Shown: positions 47,371 through 61,596, counted from the first letter of the stretch. The stretch is 64,000 bases of DNA from Anas platyrhynchos (GCF_047663525.1 NC_092588.1:108953001-109017000), one strand, 5' to 3'. Made by a program: numbers and translations. The notes: generated by a model not told the origin, from the sequence alone.

Positions 47371-48888
47371 TAGAAGCAGAGATGAAACAGACAAAATGTA
47401 GTCGTGTTTTTTACTTCATTTTTGCTAGGGGGATTATGTTTTGGATAATAAAGATAGTGTAAGAAGAGCTGAGGTTATTAGGAAACCTTCGGAAGGGAAG
47501 CTTATTCAGGAGCACATTCCTAGCAGCGGCAGTGAGAACTCTGTTGCTTGGGACGCTGGAATTGTAAAGGACTAGAAAATGTTCTCAAAAAGGAGTAGAA
47601 GAGGGAGGGACTGAGGTCTTTTCTATCCCAAACTTGTATGCTTTCCACAGAGAGCAGCGATTAATGCTGCATTTCAGTGAGCTGCAGTGCTGAGCTTCCA
47701 GTCCTTGCTGATGCTGAGACCCCTCTTAAATTTCCAAATGATTGGAGGTGTTGATTCCATATGAAAGCCAAATTTGAGCTCTTACAGTGGGAGATGCGTT
47801 TTCCCCGCTGTTTCGCATGGGGATGGTATTTATTTTCACTTTCTCAACCATGTCGTATTGCTTTTAAGCAGTTGCCGTGTTTTCAGCTCCATGAGAAATG
47901 ATCATGAGGAATGCCATAGCTGTCCTGCAGGTTGTTCTGAGAGTTAATAAATAAGCCATGTATAGGATAAACAGGTTTATGCAGATGCGGAGCAGCACTT
48001 TAGTATTATTTGTATTTTTAACGCTTTCTAGCTGTACAAGTCACATTCCTTTAAAACCTTTGCAGTCAGAGAGAAGAAACCACAGTACGAGCAATTCAAG
48101 TAATTGTCTTAGATGCAACGCAATTTGCTGGCTTCTCCAATAGTGAGGCTTGCAGTGCTAAATAGCGTGCTTCCCAAACACTATTGAAAGCGTTGTGCTC
48201 TCTAGTCCCAGAACATGTGATCTGAAAACACAGGCTAAATATATTCCCCCCCTTTGCAACCGCCTGCATTAGAAAATCCATCCGTCCTTTACTCTTACTC
48301 CCATGTCAGAGAAAACTCGCAAGCTGTGCCTACCAGGGGAGGCTGCTTTCCCAAACCGCGGCAAGCAGGCGTGCAGGGACCAGCCCTCGGAGGAGCACTC
48401 TGCAGAGCTGGGCACCAGGCGCTCTGGGGATGCAGCCTGTGGGGCAGGGCGGGCACCTTGTGCTGGCCATGACTCCTCAAATGCCCTTCTCCATCAGAAA
48501 GGTGTTGGGTGAGTGCTGGGCCGGCCTGAGTGCCAACCTCATGGGGTGTCACACAGCAGCCTTTCCCCTGTTTTGCCCATCGAGGTCTTGCAAGCACTGC
48601 AGGCAGCATCTCCCCTACAGCCAGCGGTACCCTGCCTGTCCCGTGCCACGGGGAGAGTGGAGCCTTCTTCAGGCAGCTCATTTCCCCACAGAGGATGCAG
48701 CGGTGGCTGGAATGAGTTAGCCCCCATTTGTCACTGCTTGGCCTGTAGGGAGAAGAGCTGGTGCCCAGGACTCGCACGCAGACACTCGCAGTCCCTCCAC
48801 AAGAGCCGCGGGGCAGAGCAGCTCTGACTTTTCTTCCTTTGATGGACATGGAGCACACTTTGACATGGTATGAGGGTTGGTTTTTATT

Positions 48889-49000
48889 CCCCCCTCCCTC
48901 CTCTTTTCTTTTTTTTTTTTTTTTCTTTTCTGCTTTAACCTTCTTTTAGCCTTGGGTTTGCTTGCCTTTTTCTTTTTTTTTCCCCCCCCACCCCCCCCCA
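48889..49000 (+). repeat. Pyrimidine-rich low-complexity block
   Basis: CCCTCC units and T-runs (48889-48930) are followed by a T-run passing into two C-runs (48967-49000). Confidence 0.9.
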
Positions 49001-52000
49001 AAGATAATGTGTTTATCAACTGACAGGATACACTTGTCTCTGGTAAAAGAAACACTTTGACAATTTTCACAACATGTATAATTTACTTAAGGACCCTAAT
49101 GGCTTCTTCTGAGCTGTGTCATGTAAATAAATATTCCAACCATTTTAACACACACATTATGTACTCCATAGATCAATGGCTCCTTTGAAGCTGTTACTGT
49201 TTATCCTGTAAGTTCCTATTCAGACATTTTTTAATATGTATTATTATTTATTCATCTCTTCATTTAGAGATGCCGGCGTCTCTATTTGTAGCAGTCTAGC
49301 ATCTATGCATGCAGTTCAGAACAGTTCAAAATTAATATTGCTCAGCCTTTTCAGCAGGTTGGAAAGGTCCCCATGAAAATGTGGAAACAGAAAAAGAATT
49401 GTTCAGACGAATGGGACTAGCTTACACACATTTAGGACCGGATATTTAAACCTCCTTCCACTGCTCTCTTGACTTCTCCAGCAGCCTGGGAACAGGCAGG
49501 AAGACTTGGGAGGGCAGCAATACCTGGTCCTAGAGGGACAGGATGAGAGGGTGCCACATGGAAAGAAGCTCCTTTTGACTGCCCAGAAATTGGGGAACCC
49601 CTACAGGACCTGTGCTGTGCTGGGAAAATAATGGTGCAGAAAGGCATTACCTTCTCTAGCATGAGTGAGGAAGCGGTGCATCGCTCCATGTGTAGGACAG
49701 GCTCACCAGGTAAGCAGGAGCTGATGTACCAGCACTCGCTTTGCCTCCCTCATTTGTGAGATGCCCCAGGACTTCAATGCCAGCAAGATTTTTTGTTGGG
49801 GTTGGGCTTTTTTGGGGGTGCAGCTCAAGGGGGCTTCTTGCCAGGCAGTGAGCATAGCCAGGGGTAGGTGTGAAGGTGCAGGGCAAATGGGCATGGAGGC
49901 ATGCACACAGATGACTTTATGCCTCTGAAACTATTAGCCAGGGCAAATCCTTTCCTGTTCATGGACAGTGGGGGAGAAGGCAGGAGACTCCTGGCAGGAG
50001 GTTCCACCTCAATAGACAGCTACACGGGGAACCCAGCAGAGCTCCCAGGCCCTAGTAGAAATAGCCCAAGAGATAAGAGGGCCTGTGAACTCCATGCAGG
50101 CTAATGAAGGAGGAGAACCTGGGAGGAGAAAGTTAAAGTTCCTATTTAAATGCAGGCATCTGCAACAATAGAGGTGGAAATATTTAAAAAAAAAAAAAAG
50201 GCAGCGCTATCAAAGTCATTTGCTTGTAGTATGAAGGCTTTTGTCTCACCTTGTTTAAACAGTCCCACTCCTGTGTTTAGTTTACTCGTGTTAATATCCC
50301 CCAGAGGCTTCATCATTTGCTATTGATGAGCATACAACAACAACAAAAAGGAAAATGTTGCTGTCCATGCAATTAATTCTCTTTCCAAGTACTTAAAATT
50401 CAGCATATCCCTTCAGTTCCAAAGGTGCTAGATCTTCAAAACCAGCAAGCTGCTCACAGTCAGCAGGGAAACCCCAAGTTGTCTTGGAGCACATAAAAAC
50501 ATTCAGTGCTGATAAATACCCACACTGTGTTTTGCATCTTCATAATTTGGGATTCCATTTACTTGACGTATGCAATAAATAAAACAATAAATAAAATATG
50601 CTTCCTGCCTCAAGGACATTTCTCTACACAGGTTGCAGCCCAGTATATAAACCCTTTCCAAACCAGCTGGTTCTATGCATCCACCATCCTTCCTATTCTA
50701 AAGGCAGAAACACCTTACAGCTGAGTGCAAACACCACCCTTTAAACCAGAACAGGAGCAGTTTATAAGGATATAAAGCAACGCAGAGCATTGCTCTAAGT
50801 GGAAAATGGGCAAATTGTTGATGTTAGCATTGTTTTTTTTTGGGGGGGGGGTGCTTCTACCGAAAACATTGGTACTGAAGTCTTTCCATCACCTTCAGCA
50901 GTGTCTCAATGCCAACAGAAAATGGCAAATGGCAAGCCCACCCCTGCTCCTGCCCCAGCACTTGCTGTCCACAGCTCCCACTGCAACACGTGGCTGGCAG
51001 AAAAGCTTGGGAAGTTACAAAACCCCCTTTGACACTGCAAGATGGGTTTGGAGCTGAGCTTTGCACTTGGCCTCGAGCTTCACGGGAGCAGTGGAGCTGA
51101 TGCTCGCTGCCGTCGATTGCTGGGAGCGCTTTCATTGCGTTCGGCTTGAACGCTAAATATAAACAGAGATATCCGCCCGTGTTTGTTCGGATTCACTGAA
51201 ATATTAAAACAAATGCTTGTGCCTGTGTCGCAGGGCAAGGTCTTCTTTCTTTTGCTAGGGCAATAGCCGTAATGAAACAAACTGTATTTTGTTTTCTTTC
51301 AGACAGGTGTGATGGCACACCTGCGGAGCTCAGGCTTGAATAGCAACTAGTAACCTTTTGTGGGTGAGGTGGGGGGCAAATCCTGCTTAACAAGGATGTC
51401 AAACTGATCTTTGTTCACTTCTCCCTACCAAGTATCTGTGGCAACAAACTGGAGACAGGTAAACAATCGGCTTCTGCTACCACAAGCTTTCCATTTACAG
51501 TTCACCAGGAGCTCTTATTATATGAAAGGAAAGGGTGGATGTGGTGTCAACACAAGGTAATAGTAATATTATTTGAACAGGTGTGTGGGGTGTTGCTAAA
51601 GTGAGAGAACGGGCGAACGGTAGGGAGCAGTTAGTACAGGGCTGTGCATGTAATAACCAGAGCTCACCCGCGTTTATTATCATAACAATCATGCACAGCG
51701 ATAGATTTCACAATGAGCTGGTCTGATTTACCCTGTGCATTACACCAGTTCTGTTGTTTCTTGCTTTCCTACTCCCTGCTGGAAAAGAGCCCGAGAAAAT
51801 AGGCACACTGAAAACTCGGTGAGCAGCCCCACTGTGCATGCAGCTAGAAAGAGACAGCCCATCAGGCCAGAGTCATCCCCCAGCCCCTGCTCCTCCCTGG
51901 ACAACTTCACTGCTGATTTACATCGGGGAAGAGAGCAAGCAGATTAAGTGTCTCAGGACTGCATTACAAAGGGATGGCAGGTCTGTGGCTAGTGGTAGGG

Positions 52001-53652
52001 CATCTTGAAGGGCGATTCAAGTGTCTTGGAGATTTGGTCTATATATCTGTTCTCTCTCCTACGGTTAGTTTTAATAGCATATTTGCATTCTCTGACGAGT
52101 GTTGTGTCGATATGCATCCCTGATCCAAATGTATATTCATATATGTGCATATAGGGTTAGATACCCTTTCTGCAAGAAAACTATACGCCACAGTGGAGAA
52201 TGGAAATAGTAAAAATAATCTTTTGGATTCCACTTCTAAAGGGCTGACTGGAATCACTTGTGAAAGGATTGATACAGTAGGAACAAACCTGGTGGAAATT
52301 TGCATGCTTCAGTACTGGGGGAAGTGGGAAACAAAGGGAAAATCATACCCTGGTATGCTCTCAGAGTAGGAAGAGATGCTATGATTCACTTGAGACATCT
52401 CTGGAGGTTACAAAAGAGAAATCAGGAGACACTATAAATTACGTGAGGCTGTTCTAGACAATTAGACAACTCGTCAGTCCATTTACAACGCCGCTTGTAG
52501 TTTTATATCAAACCTGATGAAAGAGTGGGAAACTGTAAGCAAGGAAATTTTGCACTCATTCTCTCTCCCTCCTCTCTCCTTAAGACCTATTTTGTTGAGT
52601 GAGATCTTAATGCATATCCTGAGTATTTTAATAAGAAACTCTTGCATGCCACTGGTTTGTGCAAACAGTGGTTGTATTATTATAGGGATGAATTAATCTT
52701 CCAGGCGTCCGTTTGTATTACTCAGATCAGGCAGGGCTTATTTGCAAAGGGCTGACCCTGCTTCCTGGCAGGTTTGCTTGGAGATGCTGTGCCAGATTCC
52801 CCAGGGCTGATGCAAAGGCATTCAGCTGGCACGTTTCGAGGACCAGAGGGACAGCCCCGCGGGGAAAGCAGGGCAAGTGGCTGTGGGACAGCAGCACGCA
52901 AACCTGGGCTCAGCAGGCTCCATCAGGGATTCTTCAGTGAGTATTTAAGGTAGGTGGGAAACAACTATCCCCAGGCATGGGTCTGTATCCTTCTGGTAAT
53001 GCAGGTTTAGCCTGAAGTCACAAAATAAAGTTTCAAGTACCTTGCTGCCTCTGATAAACTGAACTGCCACAACTTCAGCACCTCCCCATTTGCAGATTCC
53101 ATGAAATAAATGCTTAGTAGCAGGGTGGCTGTCATCTTGGGACAAATATTTTAGAAATCTCTTGTTAGGCACATCAGGTGTGCTTCTTCAGTACTGCAAC
53201 AGCTGTTGTTTGCTGTATGCAAACAGGAAAGGAAGGTGGGCATTTGCTCTGGCTGGGGATCTTCCACGATTCACACAGCCTGACTGAGCACATCAAATAA
53301 CACTAACAGTATATTTTTTTTTTTTCAGAAGAGCAACATTTCACTAAGTATGGAATAGGGAGGGGGAACCAAAAAGCGTTGCCTTACATTTGGGTACTCT
53401 CTAATATTCCAAGGGTCCAGGATATACTTTAAATGTATGTTGCTCCTTAGAATTTCCTTGTACAAGTTAATAATATGCTGATGTGTAGGCAGAACAAACA
53501 CGGGACAGGCTCTTCGCAAAGAGGAGGCAAGCTGTGGGCAGCTGGAGGGACCACACGTGATCAGAAAGGTCCAGGTTTATAGTTTAAAGTGAGTAGTGGC
53601 ATTTTGATCTTTCTTTGCAGGCTTGATTATTTCACACTAGAAGACACATCCT

Positions 53653-53790
53653 TTAGGGTCAAATCATAAAGCTCTTACTCTTCATTTTGGATGGGATTTG
53701 CCAGTCATTAAGCAGGTACTTAAGTAATTGAAAAGAATGGCCTAGTAACATTTTAGGCACATTTTGAAGAAATTCGTTGAATCAGGACTT
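53653..53790. repeat. Relic of an ancient palindromic amniote repeat
   Basis: GGGTCAAATCATAAAGCTC then TTACTC at one end. CATTAAGCAGGTACTTAAGT lies in the middle and TTCGTTGAATCAGGAC at the other end. These resemble, in order, the recalled GGGCCAAATCCTGCAGTC, TTAAGCACGTGCTTAAGT and TTGCTGAATCAGGGCC blocks. Confidence 0.55.
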
Positions 53791-54612
53791 TGATGAGGGA
53801 GAAGTGAATTCTTTAATTGCCTCAGGCACAGTTTATCCCTTTGTTCATGTAAGGTATTTATCCATGATGCATCCGTCTATTATTAGTTGGCTATGGCAGT
53901 GCAAAAGTTGGAGGCAAAGTCACTGCAATGTGCTGCAGAAATGGAGCCTTATAGGTGCACGACAGACCATACAAATAATTCCTTGAATATACATAGGGTG
54001 TGCTCATTAAGAACATCGATCAATTAATATAACTTTTTTTTTTTTGTCATCAATACGAAGTCGTAGGAACACTGCGTTTCGTCCATTAAGTTTAATCTCT
54101 CAGAACACGACGTGTACGTTTTGTAACCGGTGATTTTCCTTCGCTGACATTCTTCTACATCCTTGGAGCCGTCCCCGTCCTTTCAGGCAGCCTCAGTAAA
54201 ATGCTGCCCTCTTTTGAGTGTAAGGACGCAGTGCACCTCCTGGCACAGGCCGCCCGAAAGATGCTACTGACTCCTGCGGGGCTGATGAACGAGGAGAAAG
54301 GCAGCACCGTATTTTATACTCTTAAATAGAGTTAGGAGAGTTGCTAGAAAGAATGCATATTCTCAAAACTATCAATTCTCCTCTTTATGTTGATAAATTG
54401 GAAAACAGGCGAAGATGCCCTACTCTGTTTTGGAAATAACTTACCTAGGGAAATTTCATTGTCTTCAGTGCCTGAATGGGGGGGGAAATCAAGTCCTGAA
54501 ATTCTGTGCTTTAATTTACATGGGTCTTCACTCAAGTTGCAATCATTTCTTTGACTATTTGAGTGATGAGTTTTGCTGAATGCCTATCTAGGTCTTGCAG
54601 CTGGAGGGAAAC

Positions 54613-54636
54613 TTTTTTTTTTTTTTTTTTTTTTTT
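54613..54636 (+). repeat. Poly(T)24
   Basis: Twenty-four T in a row. Confidence 0.97.
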
Positions 54637-55960
54637 ACTTAGGGTTACTCTAGTGTATAATAACCCAAAATGTTCACCCATTGGTTTGAGGCCACTTTCA
54701 TGGTGGCTGTAGAAACCACTGCATGTCTGCCTTGAACAGCTTGTTTGGGAGATGTGTCTCCAGCTGGAGGGAGATTGTTTCTCCAGCTGTTTCTCCTCTC
54801 CAGTGTCAAGCAGCTGTAAGGACACACTCTTGTGCATCTTTCTTCAAGGAGGGAATATAAAGGAGATCTTGTGGGAAAAGCTATCCCGGAGTAGCCACCG
54901 CTTTTCCTTTTTTTTTCCTTTTCTTCAATAGTGGCATTGACAAAAGCTCCTCTCTTCCTCCCATACACACCCCTGTTGAACATGTCTGTCTTCTGGAGGC
55001 ATCGGGTGAAAGGGGCCATCTCGTCATGCGTCAGGGGCTGTGCCTAGATGGAGCCCTATGGAAACCCAGCACCCGCAGCAGGAGGTAGCATGGATTTTGG
55101 TCTGTAGCGCTCCCAATGATGCCATGGCACACGTGGGAACCAGGTCTCCTGGACATCAGACACTGCATGAGAGGCGTGTGAAGAGGGAAGAAAGAAAGGA
55201 AAACACGCACACACATATAAACCCGCTGTCTTTTCCTTCCCTTGCATTTTTTAACAAGATTTTTCTGGGTGCTGTAAGAACATGTATCTCTCTGCCTAGC
55301 CTCGCTAAAGCTGAAAGACAAAGGTAGGCAGCAAGGAGCAATATGCAAGCAAAATGATCAGGCTAACAATAGCTGTACATCCTGTTAGTTACATGATCTG
55401 TACAAAAGGGCATGCTTCTTAAAATTTATTTATTTTTTTTTTTTTTTCCTGAACCTGCAGATATTTTGACACAATAGTGAGGGTGATTAGTCCCAAATAT
55501 CATCTGAAATAGGATAAACAGAAAGGGACTGGGCATGCTTATATCACTGGTAGTGTACACTATTTTGAATATATTAAATATGAGACAATGTAATAAAAAT
55601 AAATAGTACAGTATTGTGTCAGTTGCAACTCAGACTAACAAAATATTGCCACATTTTTTCTTACAAAGCTGGCTGTGCAGTGGTAGCTGGAAAGACCCCT
55701 AAAGCACATAAAGCTCTTATCTTCGTACATTTCCCTAAAGAATAATAGATCAGTCAGTGCTCTGATGCTGTTTTAATAATGTACAATTTACAATTCATTT
55801 GGTTACCAAGCACTCACAGTATAATTAATTTCACAGACCCTTTCTTGCGCATTCACACAGTTTATGACAATAAGGAGGGGAGGCGGGAAGACCTTGTCCC
55901 CCAGTGCCATACAGCAGAGCCTGGATGTCACGTCACCTGGCAGCTCTGGGGACAGCTGTG

Positions 55961-55974
55961 CCACTAGGTGGGTG
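55961..55974 (+). promoter_or_regulatory. Possible CTCF-type site
   Basis: CCACTAGGTGGGTG fits the first 11 positions of the CTCF core (CCASYAGRKGG) and departs at the end. Confidence 0.3.
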
Positions 55975-57930
55975 GTGGACTCCCCTTCTGCCCCTACTCC
56001 TGCCTGCCTTTCCCCTTCCCATATACAAACAGCCCATGGGGGATGCTGCCCCCTGCTCAGCCCATAGCACCCCAGTGTCCCATCCCTCCATCACATACCA
56101 TGCTGCGTCACGGGACCAAGGTACCAAAACTGGAGGGAAAGCCTCCACAAAGCCAGCATCACACACACTGTTGGGGGGTTCTTTTCCACAGTCCCGGTAT
56201 TTTTCCTTTTATGGGGAATCTGTGCAGTTGCCTGAGAGACTTAAATAATGGACTCTCTCTGCAATGAATGGAGCTGCTGCTCTGTGATGTCTTGCACATC
56301 AAAGCGATTTTTCAAATCTACGTTTACCTCTTTGATAAAGACAACACTGCAAGGAATTCAGCAGCTACAGAAGACCTGCTGGTCTGTGCATCCACCCAGA
56401 GCTGTTTTGACAGTGGTGTACGAATAGCAAGTCCTACAAGTGCTGGGTTTGTTTCCATTATCAAATAAACAGGTTTTTCCTTTTCTGAATTTCCGAAACA
56501 TTCTTTTTCTCTTCAAAGTTCACAATTCATTTACACGCACAGTGTCTTACACATATAGTAATGCTCATGTACATGCATACACACACACACATATATATAT
56601 TTACAACTTATGTGCATGTCTGAGGGTTAAGGTTCCAGTTCATGAAGGTTCAGTACGTAATCCTGGATACAAACACACAAGTACTTATATCAAAGTCCAG
56701 CTCAAAGCTGCATGGTTTACTAACTTTCTGTAACTGGAGAAGCAGTCCCTTTCTTTTTCTAGATGTTAAAAAGCTGTGAAAGGTAGCGTTTTCTTCAGGC
56801 ACTAAAGACCATTGTAACTCAGAGCAATACATGTTTGATTAACCCCTCCCAGGCCCTGCGTGATTTGTACAAGGCATTAACTGTAAGACTTACATCCTCC
56901 GTAGCGCTGCCTCTCCAGCTGGCTATTCAATCTTCTGGCATGTAGCCTATTGATTAGGTTTCCTGATCTCTTACTTGAACAAAGGCATGGTGATGCAGAG
57001 GCCGTGAAATACCACTTTCATGTCTTGTTTTCATATAGGATTTGGCGGTCAATTTGCCAACATATTGAAGACCTGCTGCTCGTATTTTTTACATTAGAAA
57101 CTTGAGAAAACATAATTAAGGACATCGTGCATGTTTCTATTAAAACAATATCAGCAAACATTATTATCAGTTATTTTTATTTGTGACATAATCATAATTA
57201 AAAGATTGAGTGGTTCATGTACCACAAGGTTCACCTCCCAGCAGGGCTCCAAATCACCATTCAGGAGATTCAAAGTGAGGCATGGAAAGCTGATGGAGTT
57301 CCAGCCCTCTAGGAGAGTGCTGGCCTTTCTTCTTCCCAGAGAAGACACCCAGGAAAACATGATGTAAACCCTTCCTAAGATGTAGGAAACAACAAATCTG
57401 AGAGGTTTCGCTTTTAACCTTTGAATATCCAAGGGTCAAAATTTAGCCTTTGATCCAGGTGGCTTTTGAGTGTGGTCGAGGAATAGATTAATGTATAATT
57501 CTTTATTTTCCACTGTGTTACCTTGTCTCATACCTCTCCCACATAGTGCTCCTCTTGGCATCATTTTTGTTTTTGGTTCAACTATATTTTGTTTTGAGTT
57601 AACGTTGCTCAAGAAATTAATACAACTGTGCTCATAAAATTTCCTCCCACACCAACCTGATTGCAAGGCAAAACTCTCTACTTCAAATTTCTGGGTCTGT
57701 ACTTATCAAAGAAAACAAAGCACAGCATTTCTAGGAAGCATTCTTTGCTTTACTTCAGTATTTTTTTTAACACTGAAATCAAACACATTTTTTTCAGATG
57801 TGAAAATAAAGTTGACAATGCTTAAATGCACAATAACTAAACAGCACTGTGAAAGTGAGAGTATTTACCAGAAATATATAGAAAGATATTTTAAAATTTG
57901 ATCACCTATTATTCTCTTCTCAGAAAAGAA

Positions 57931-58053
57931 ATAAAAAAATAATAATAATAAAAAAAAAAAATCTGACAAACAAATCCAAACAACAGCTAAACCAAATTTC
58001 TTTCTTTTTTGATCACTGAGGGGAAAAGAAAAGAAAAGAAAAAAAAAAAAAAA
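57931..58053 (+). repeat. A-rich tracts: (AAT)n, poly(A), (AAAAG)n
   Basis: AAT units and an A-run end near 57961. An AAAAG/poly(A) tract follows at 58024-58053. Confidence 0.9.
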
Positions 58054-58999
58054 GAGTATTCCCATGCTTTTTAGTCTATGCTGAATAGGAGGTGGAAATA
58101 AGATGAGCTTTTCAGAGGAGAACAAGTCAGGGATCTGGGCCGGTATCCACGTCATTCTGAGTTAGTTGTGTTAGATATCTTTCCTCAAATGAATTCCTTG
58201 TGAACCCACGGGGACTATCAATATTAGAAGGTTAAATGTACTTTGACGTGGAGGCCAGCTGGCACAAAATGGCCCACTCCATTCTCCTAATCCTCCTCCC
58301 CTCCAAAAACGCCTGTTGGGAACAGTCTCTGGCCAGAGTTAACACCTGAGCTGTGTCCAGGGATGGCTTGGGAGAGCTGTGCTTGACCCAAGCCAAAACC
58401 ATGCCAAGGACCTCTCCAACAATTTAACAATCCACGTAATTGAGCTCCAGCACCTGGGGACATTCCCTGGCACTGTTCCCTTTATTATCTGCACGTAGCC
58501 ACACAGAGGAAACGGATTTGATAAAATACCGATATGATGACATTTTCAATGCAGGGTTATATGTTAAAATGCAGTACAACAGGCACTTTAAATGTGCTGG
58601 CCAAAACGGTTCATTGAAGTTTTGTAAAACAACCAATGCATATAGGGATTGTTTTTAAAAGAAAGCCTAAAATTTGCCAAAAGGAAGTCAGATCCCCAGG
58701 ACGAAGGCAAGTCAGGATAATGATTAACTGGCTTGTTCACGGGAAGCTACCACTTTACCTTGCACAATGAACTTGCCAACATAAGGCTTCTTGAAAGGAA
58801 TGCAAAACAACAAGGCAAAGCCCAAAGAGAAAGCGTGTCTTCAGTCAAGGACAAAATTATCATGTCATCTCGAGATGTGACAGGCCAGCTTACATAGCTT
58901 GGGTTTTACCAGCGTAACTACCTGGCACCTTCTGTGATCAAGACGCCCACAGCTGTAATCTAATGTGATCTGGAGCTTATTCACTGATCACAGCTGTGT

Positions 59000-59560
59000 A
59001 ATTTCAGGTAACATGCTTCCCTTGTTTAGTTTTGTTTAACATTGTTAAATATATAGTCAGACCATCTGCACAGTATTTTTTTAAATTGGAAATTACAACC
59101 ATAACTTCCTTTTTATATATCAATAAACTAAATAGCAAAATTTCAAAGGGATCCTTCTCTACCAAACACTGAAGCAGAATGTTTGTCCCACGCCACACCA
59201 TTGCCTAATTGCACACTAATTGGACAAACGTGATTAAATATTTCAAGATCTTTACTAATTGCCTCTATTTTAGCTTTAAAATTTGCTTGCCACCAACAAA
59301 TTTAATGACACTGGTGTCTAGTCATCAGCAAAAAGCCCAAGAGTTGCTCTTTAAAATGTACCTAGTCAGAATATTTACTGATTGTGCATTGTTGTTTCCA
59401 ATGTAGCTTAATTAGAAATCCAATCAGTTCTCTAAGTCTAATTATACTTGATTTGTAGATTCAGACTATGATACATAATGAAGCTAAGCAGCTAACAGTA
59501 AACGTGCTTGAAATGTAACAATAAGAGAAATATTTTTAATGCATGCCTTGTTATCATTTT
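59000..59560. promoter_or_regulatory. Candidate AT-rich element downstream of ID4
   Basis: Many TAATTG/TAATTAG homeodomain cores, ACAAT SOX-type cores and a GATTAAATATTTC block occur over about 560 bp with no microsatellite or recognised repeat. The texture resembles conserved non-coding DNA around developmental genes. Conservation cannot be tested here. Confidence 0.3.
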
Positions 59561-59627
59561 AGAAACTCGAAGTAATATATGAGATCAAACACAAAGGGAA
59601 ATACAGAGATTTATGACTCAATAGATT

Positions 59628-59650
59628 AAAAAAAAAAAAAAAAAAAAAAA
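59628..59650 (+). repeat. Poly(A)23
   Basis: Twenty-three A in a row. No processed pseudogene is recognised upstream. Confidence 0.97.
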
Positions 59651-61560
59651 GCATGTTTTATCCTGCAGCGTATAACTGATGTATGTTTAAAAATATTTCC
59701 TTTGTTTGTTTACTTATTTGTTTGGACAAAATAGTAGAATATATTTTGTGGATACTTTGATGTCTGTACTACATTGCCTGTGTCTTACAGGAGTTATTTC
59801 TGACCTATATTTTAAGTGGCATTATGCTTCAGAAGATAGAAGCTGGGCTAGAGATGGTTACTGAGGCAGCAGTTCCTTTTAGCCGAGTCCCTGCATCCTC
59901 AATGCACCCTTAATTTACTCTTCGCTGTGAGAAATATCCTTTAGGGGCCAAGGGCCAGATGTTTCTTTTTATTCCACGCTGTGCAGGGAAACATCTGCTC
60001 TGCTATTGTTTTTCACCTCAGTCCTACAGTCTGAGCTGCAGCTGCATCCTTACCCCCATGTTGTAAGATCAGACTAGTAGCTTGCCACTTTGTGTAGGCA
60101 AGCCATTGTCTACCATCCCTAACATTTTGGTACACCAGCAAACATTTTGATCCTGCTTAAGTAACAAGCAGCAGAAACATTTTCTAAGGGACACGCAGCC
60201 TTGAGGTAAAGCTTTGAGCAAGCAGAGAAGCAGGAAGGCAGTCCATCAGGCAGTGAGGCCAAGTCCCATGGTTGCATCCTTGTGTTTCTGAGAGAGGGAT
60301 CAACAAGCACCCACACTTTGCCATGTAGTAAGCCAGTTACTCAGGGGGTTCTCAGATATCAGTCTTTTTCATTGCTACCTCCCTAACTTGACAGTATTTA
60401 ATATTGTCTTCTGCAGACCTCTTGGGGTCCACACGTTGCTACCAAAGGGTCCACCAAAAGAAGATAAAGCCTGCTGTTTGGGAACCTGTTTACTACAGGA
60501 TAGACCAGATCTCCACTAGATTATTTTTATAGGAATCTAGAGGTTAAAAACTGTTGAAAACTACCTAGGCTATCTCATATGGGAATAAACACCTCTCAGC
60601 CTGTGATGGGAAGGATTATGATCCAGGACTCCATGCCAGGAGAAGAGGTGAAAAGTAGGTAACAGCAACCTTCAACAGTTGGGACAGAAACCTCCTGAAA
60701 CAAATTTGGGCACCCTGACTCTTTCCTGTTAAGAGGAGACTTCTGTGGAGTTTCTGTACCTCAGGTTTTTCTCTCCCTGACTTTTTTATTCTAAATATCT
60801 TCTGAAATCTAAATCCTGTCTTTTGCTGCAATGAAAAAGCATAACTATCTGGTGGGTTTTTGTGAGGAGCCTGCAGAAGATAAACTTGGGGAGCTCACCT
60901 TGCTAATTGCTGCGGCTCCATAGAAACTTAATAAAGCAACCCACGAATGAAACCTGTTACCCATGTTGTGATAACACCACTGAGAATACTGGGATGGAGA
61001 GGGGGAGGAAGCGAAGTCAAAAGGGCAAAACCGAGGAATTACCTGCTGGGTACCAAGCAGAACAAGCAGGCAGGCAAGGTCAGCTCTACCATGGGCTTCC
61101 TTTCTGCCTGGGTGGTGGTGGTGGGGCAAGTCCTCAGTGTGTCCTGCCCACAAGGCAATACTTGCCAGCTTCCCTGAGCACTTGAGCTCCCTGGATGGAG
61201 AGCACTAAACAGCAGCTGGCTATTATTTTCAGGCTTCCAGCATGATATTTTGTACCACATACAATGAGATAAATTTTAAATTATTTTTTGTTAAGTAACT
61301 GCTGTGACAGTGTTCTTTGAAGAACAAAAACTGTGAAGTGGACTTATTATTAAGAACTTGGCTCTGCTTTAATGGCGATGTTTGAAATATTTTTCTATGT
61401 TGTTCTACTTAATTTATTGAGTCCAGGGGTTGGGTTCCCCCTCCCCTCTCTTTTCTTCTCTGCCCTGAAAATAGGCTGTAGCAAGGACAAATTTTTTAAA
61501 ACACAGTGAAATAAAATATTTCAGGCACATCCCCCACACTAACCAGTGTTCAATATTTTA

Positions 61561-61596
61561 TCTTTCTTTCTTTTTTTTTTTTTTTTTTTTTTTCTT
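61561..61596 (+). repeat. (TTTC)n / poly(T)
   Basis: TTTC units followed by 23 T. Confidence 0.95.

Larger units (their letters stand above)
45598..58999. other. Non-coding sequence downstream of ID4
   Basis: Holds the MIR-like relic, the GC-richer 48.25-48.86 kb patch, pyrimidine tracts and one palindromic repeat relic. The 128-codon frame at 46354-46740 is hydrophobic only at its start, and I see no domain in it. Confidence 0.55.
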
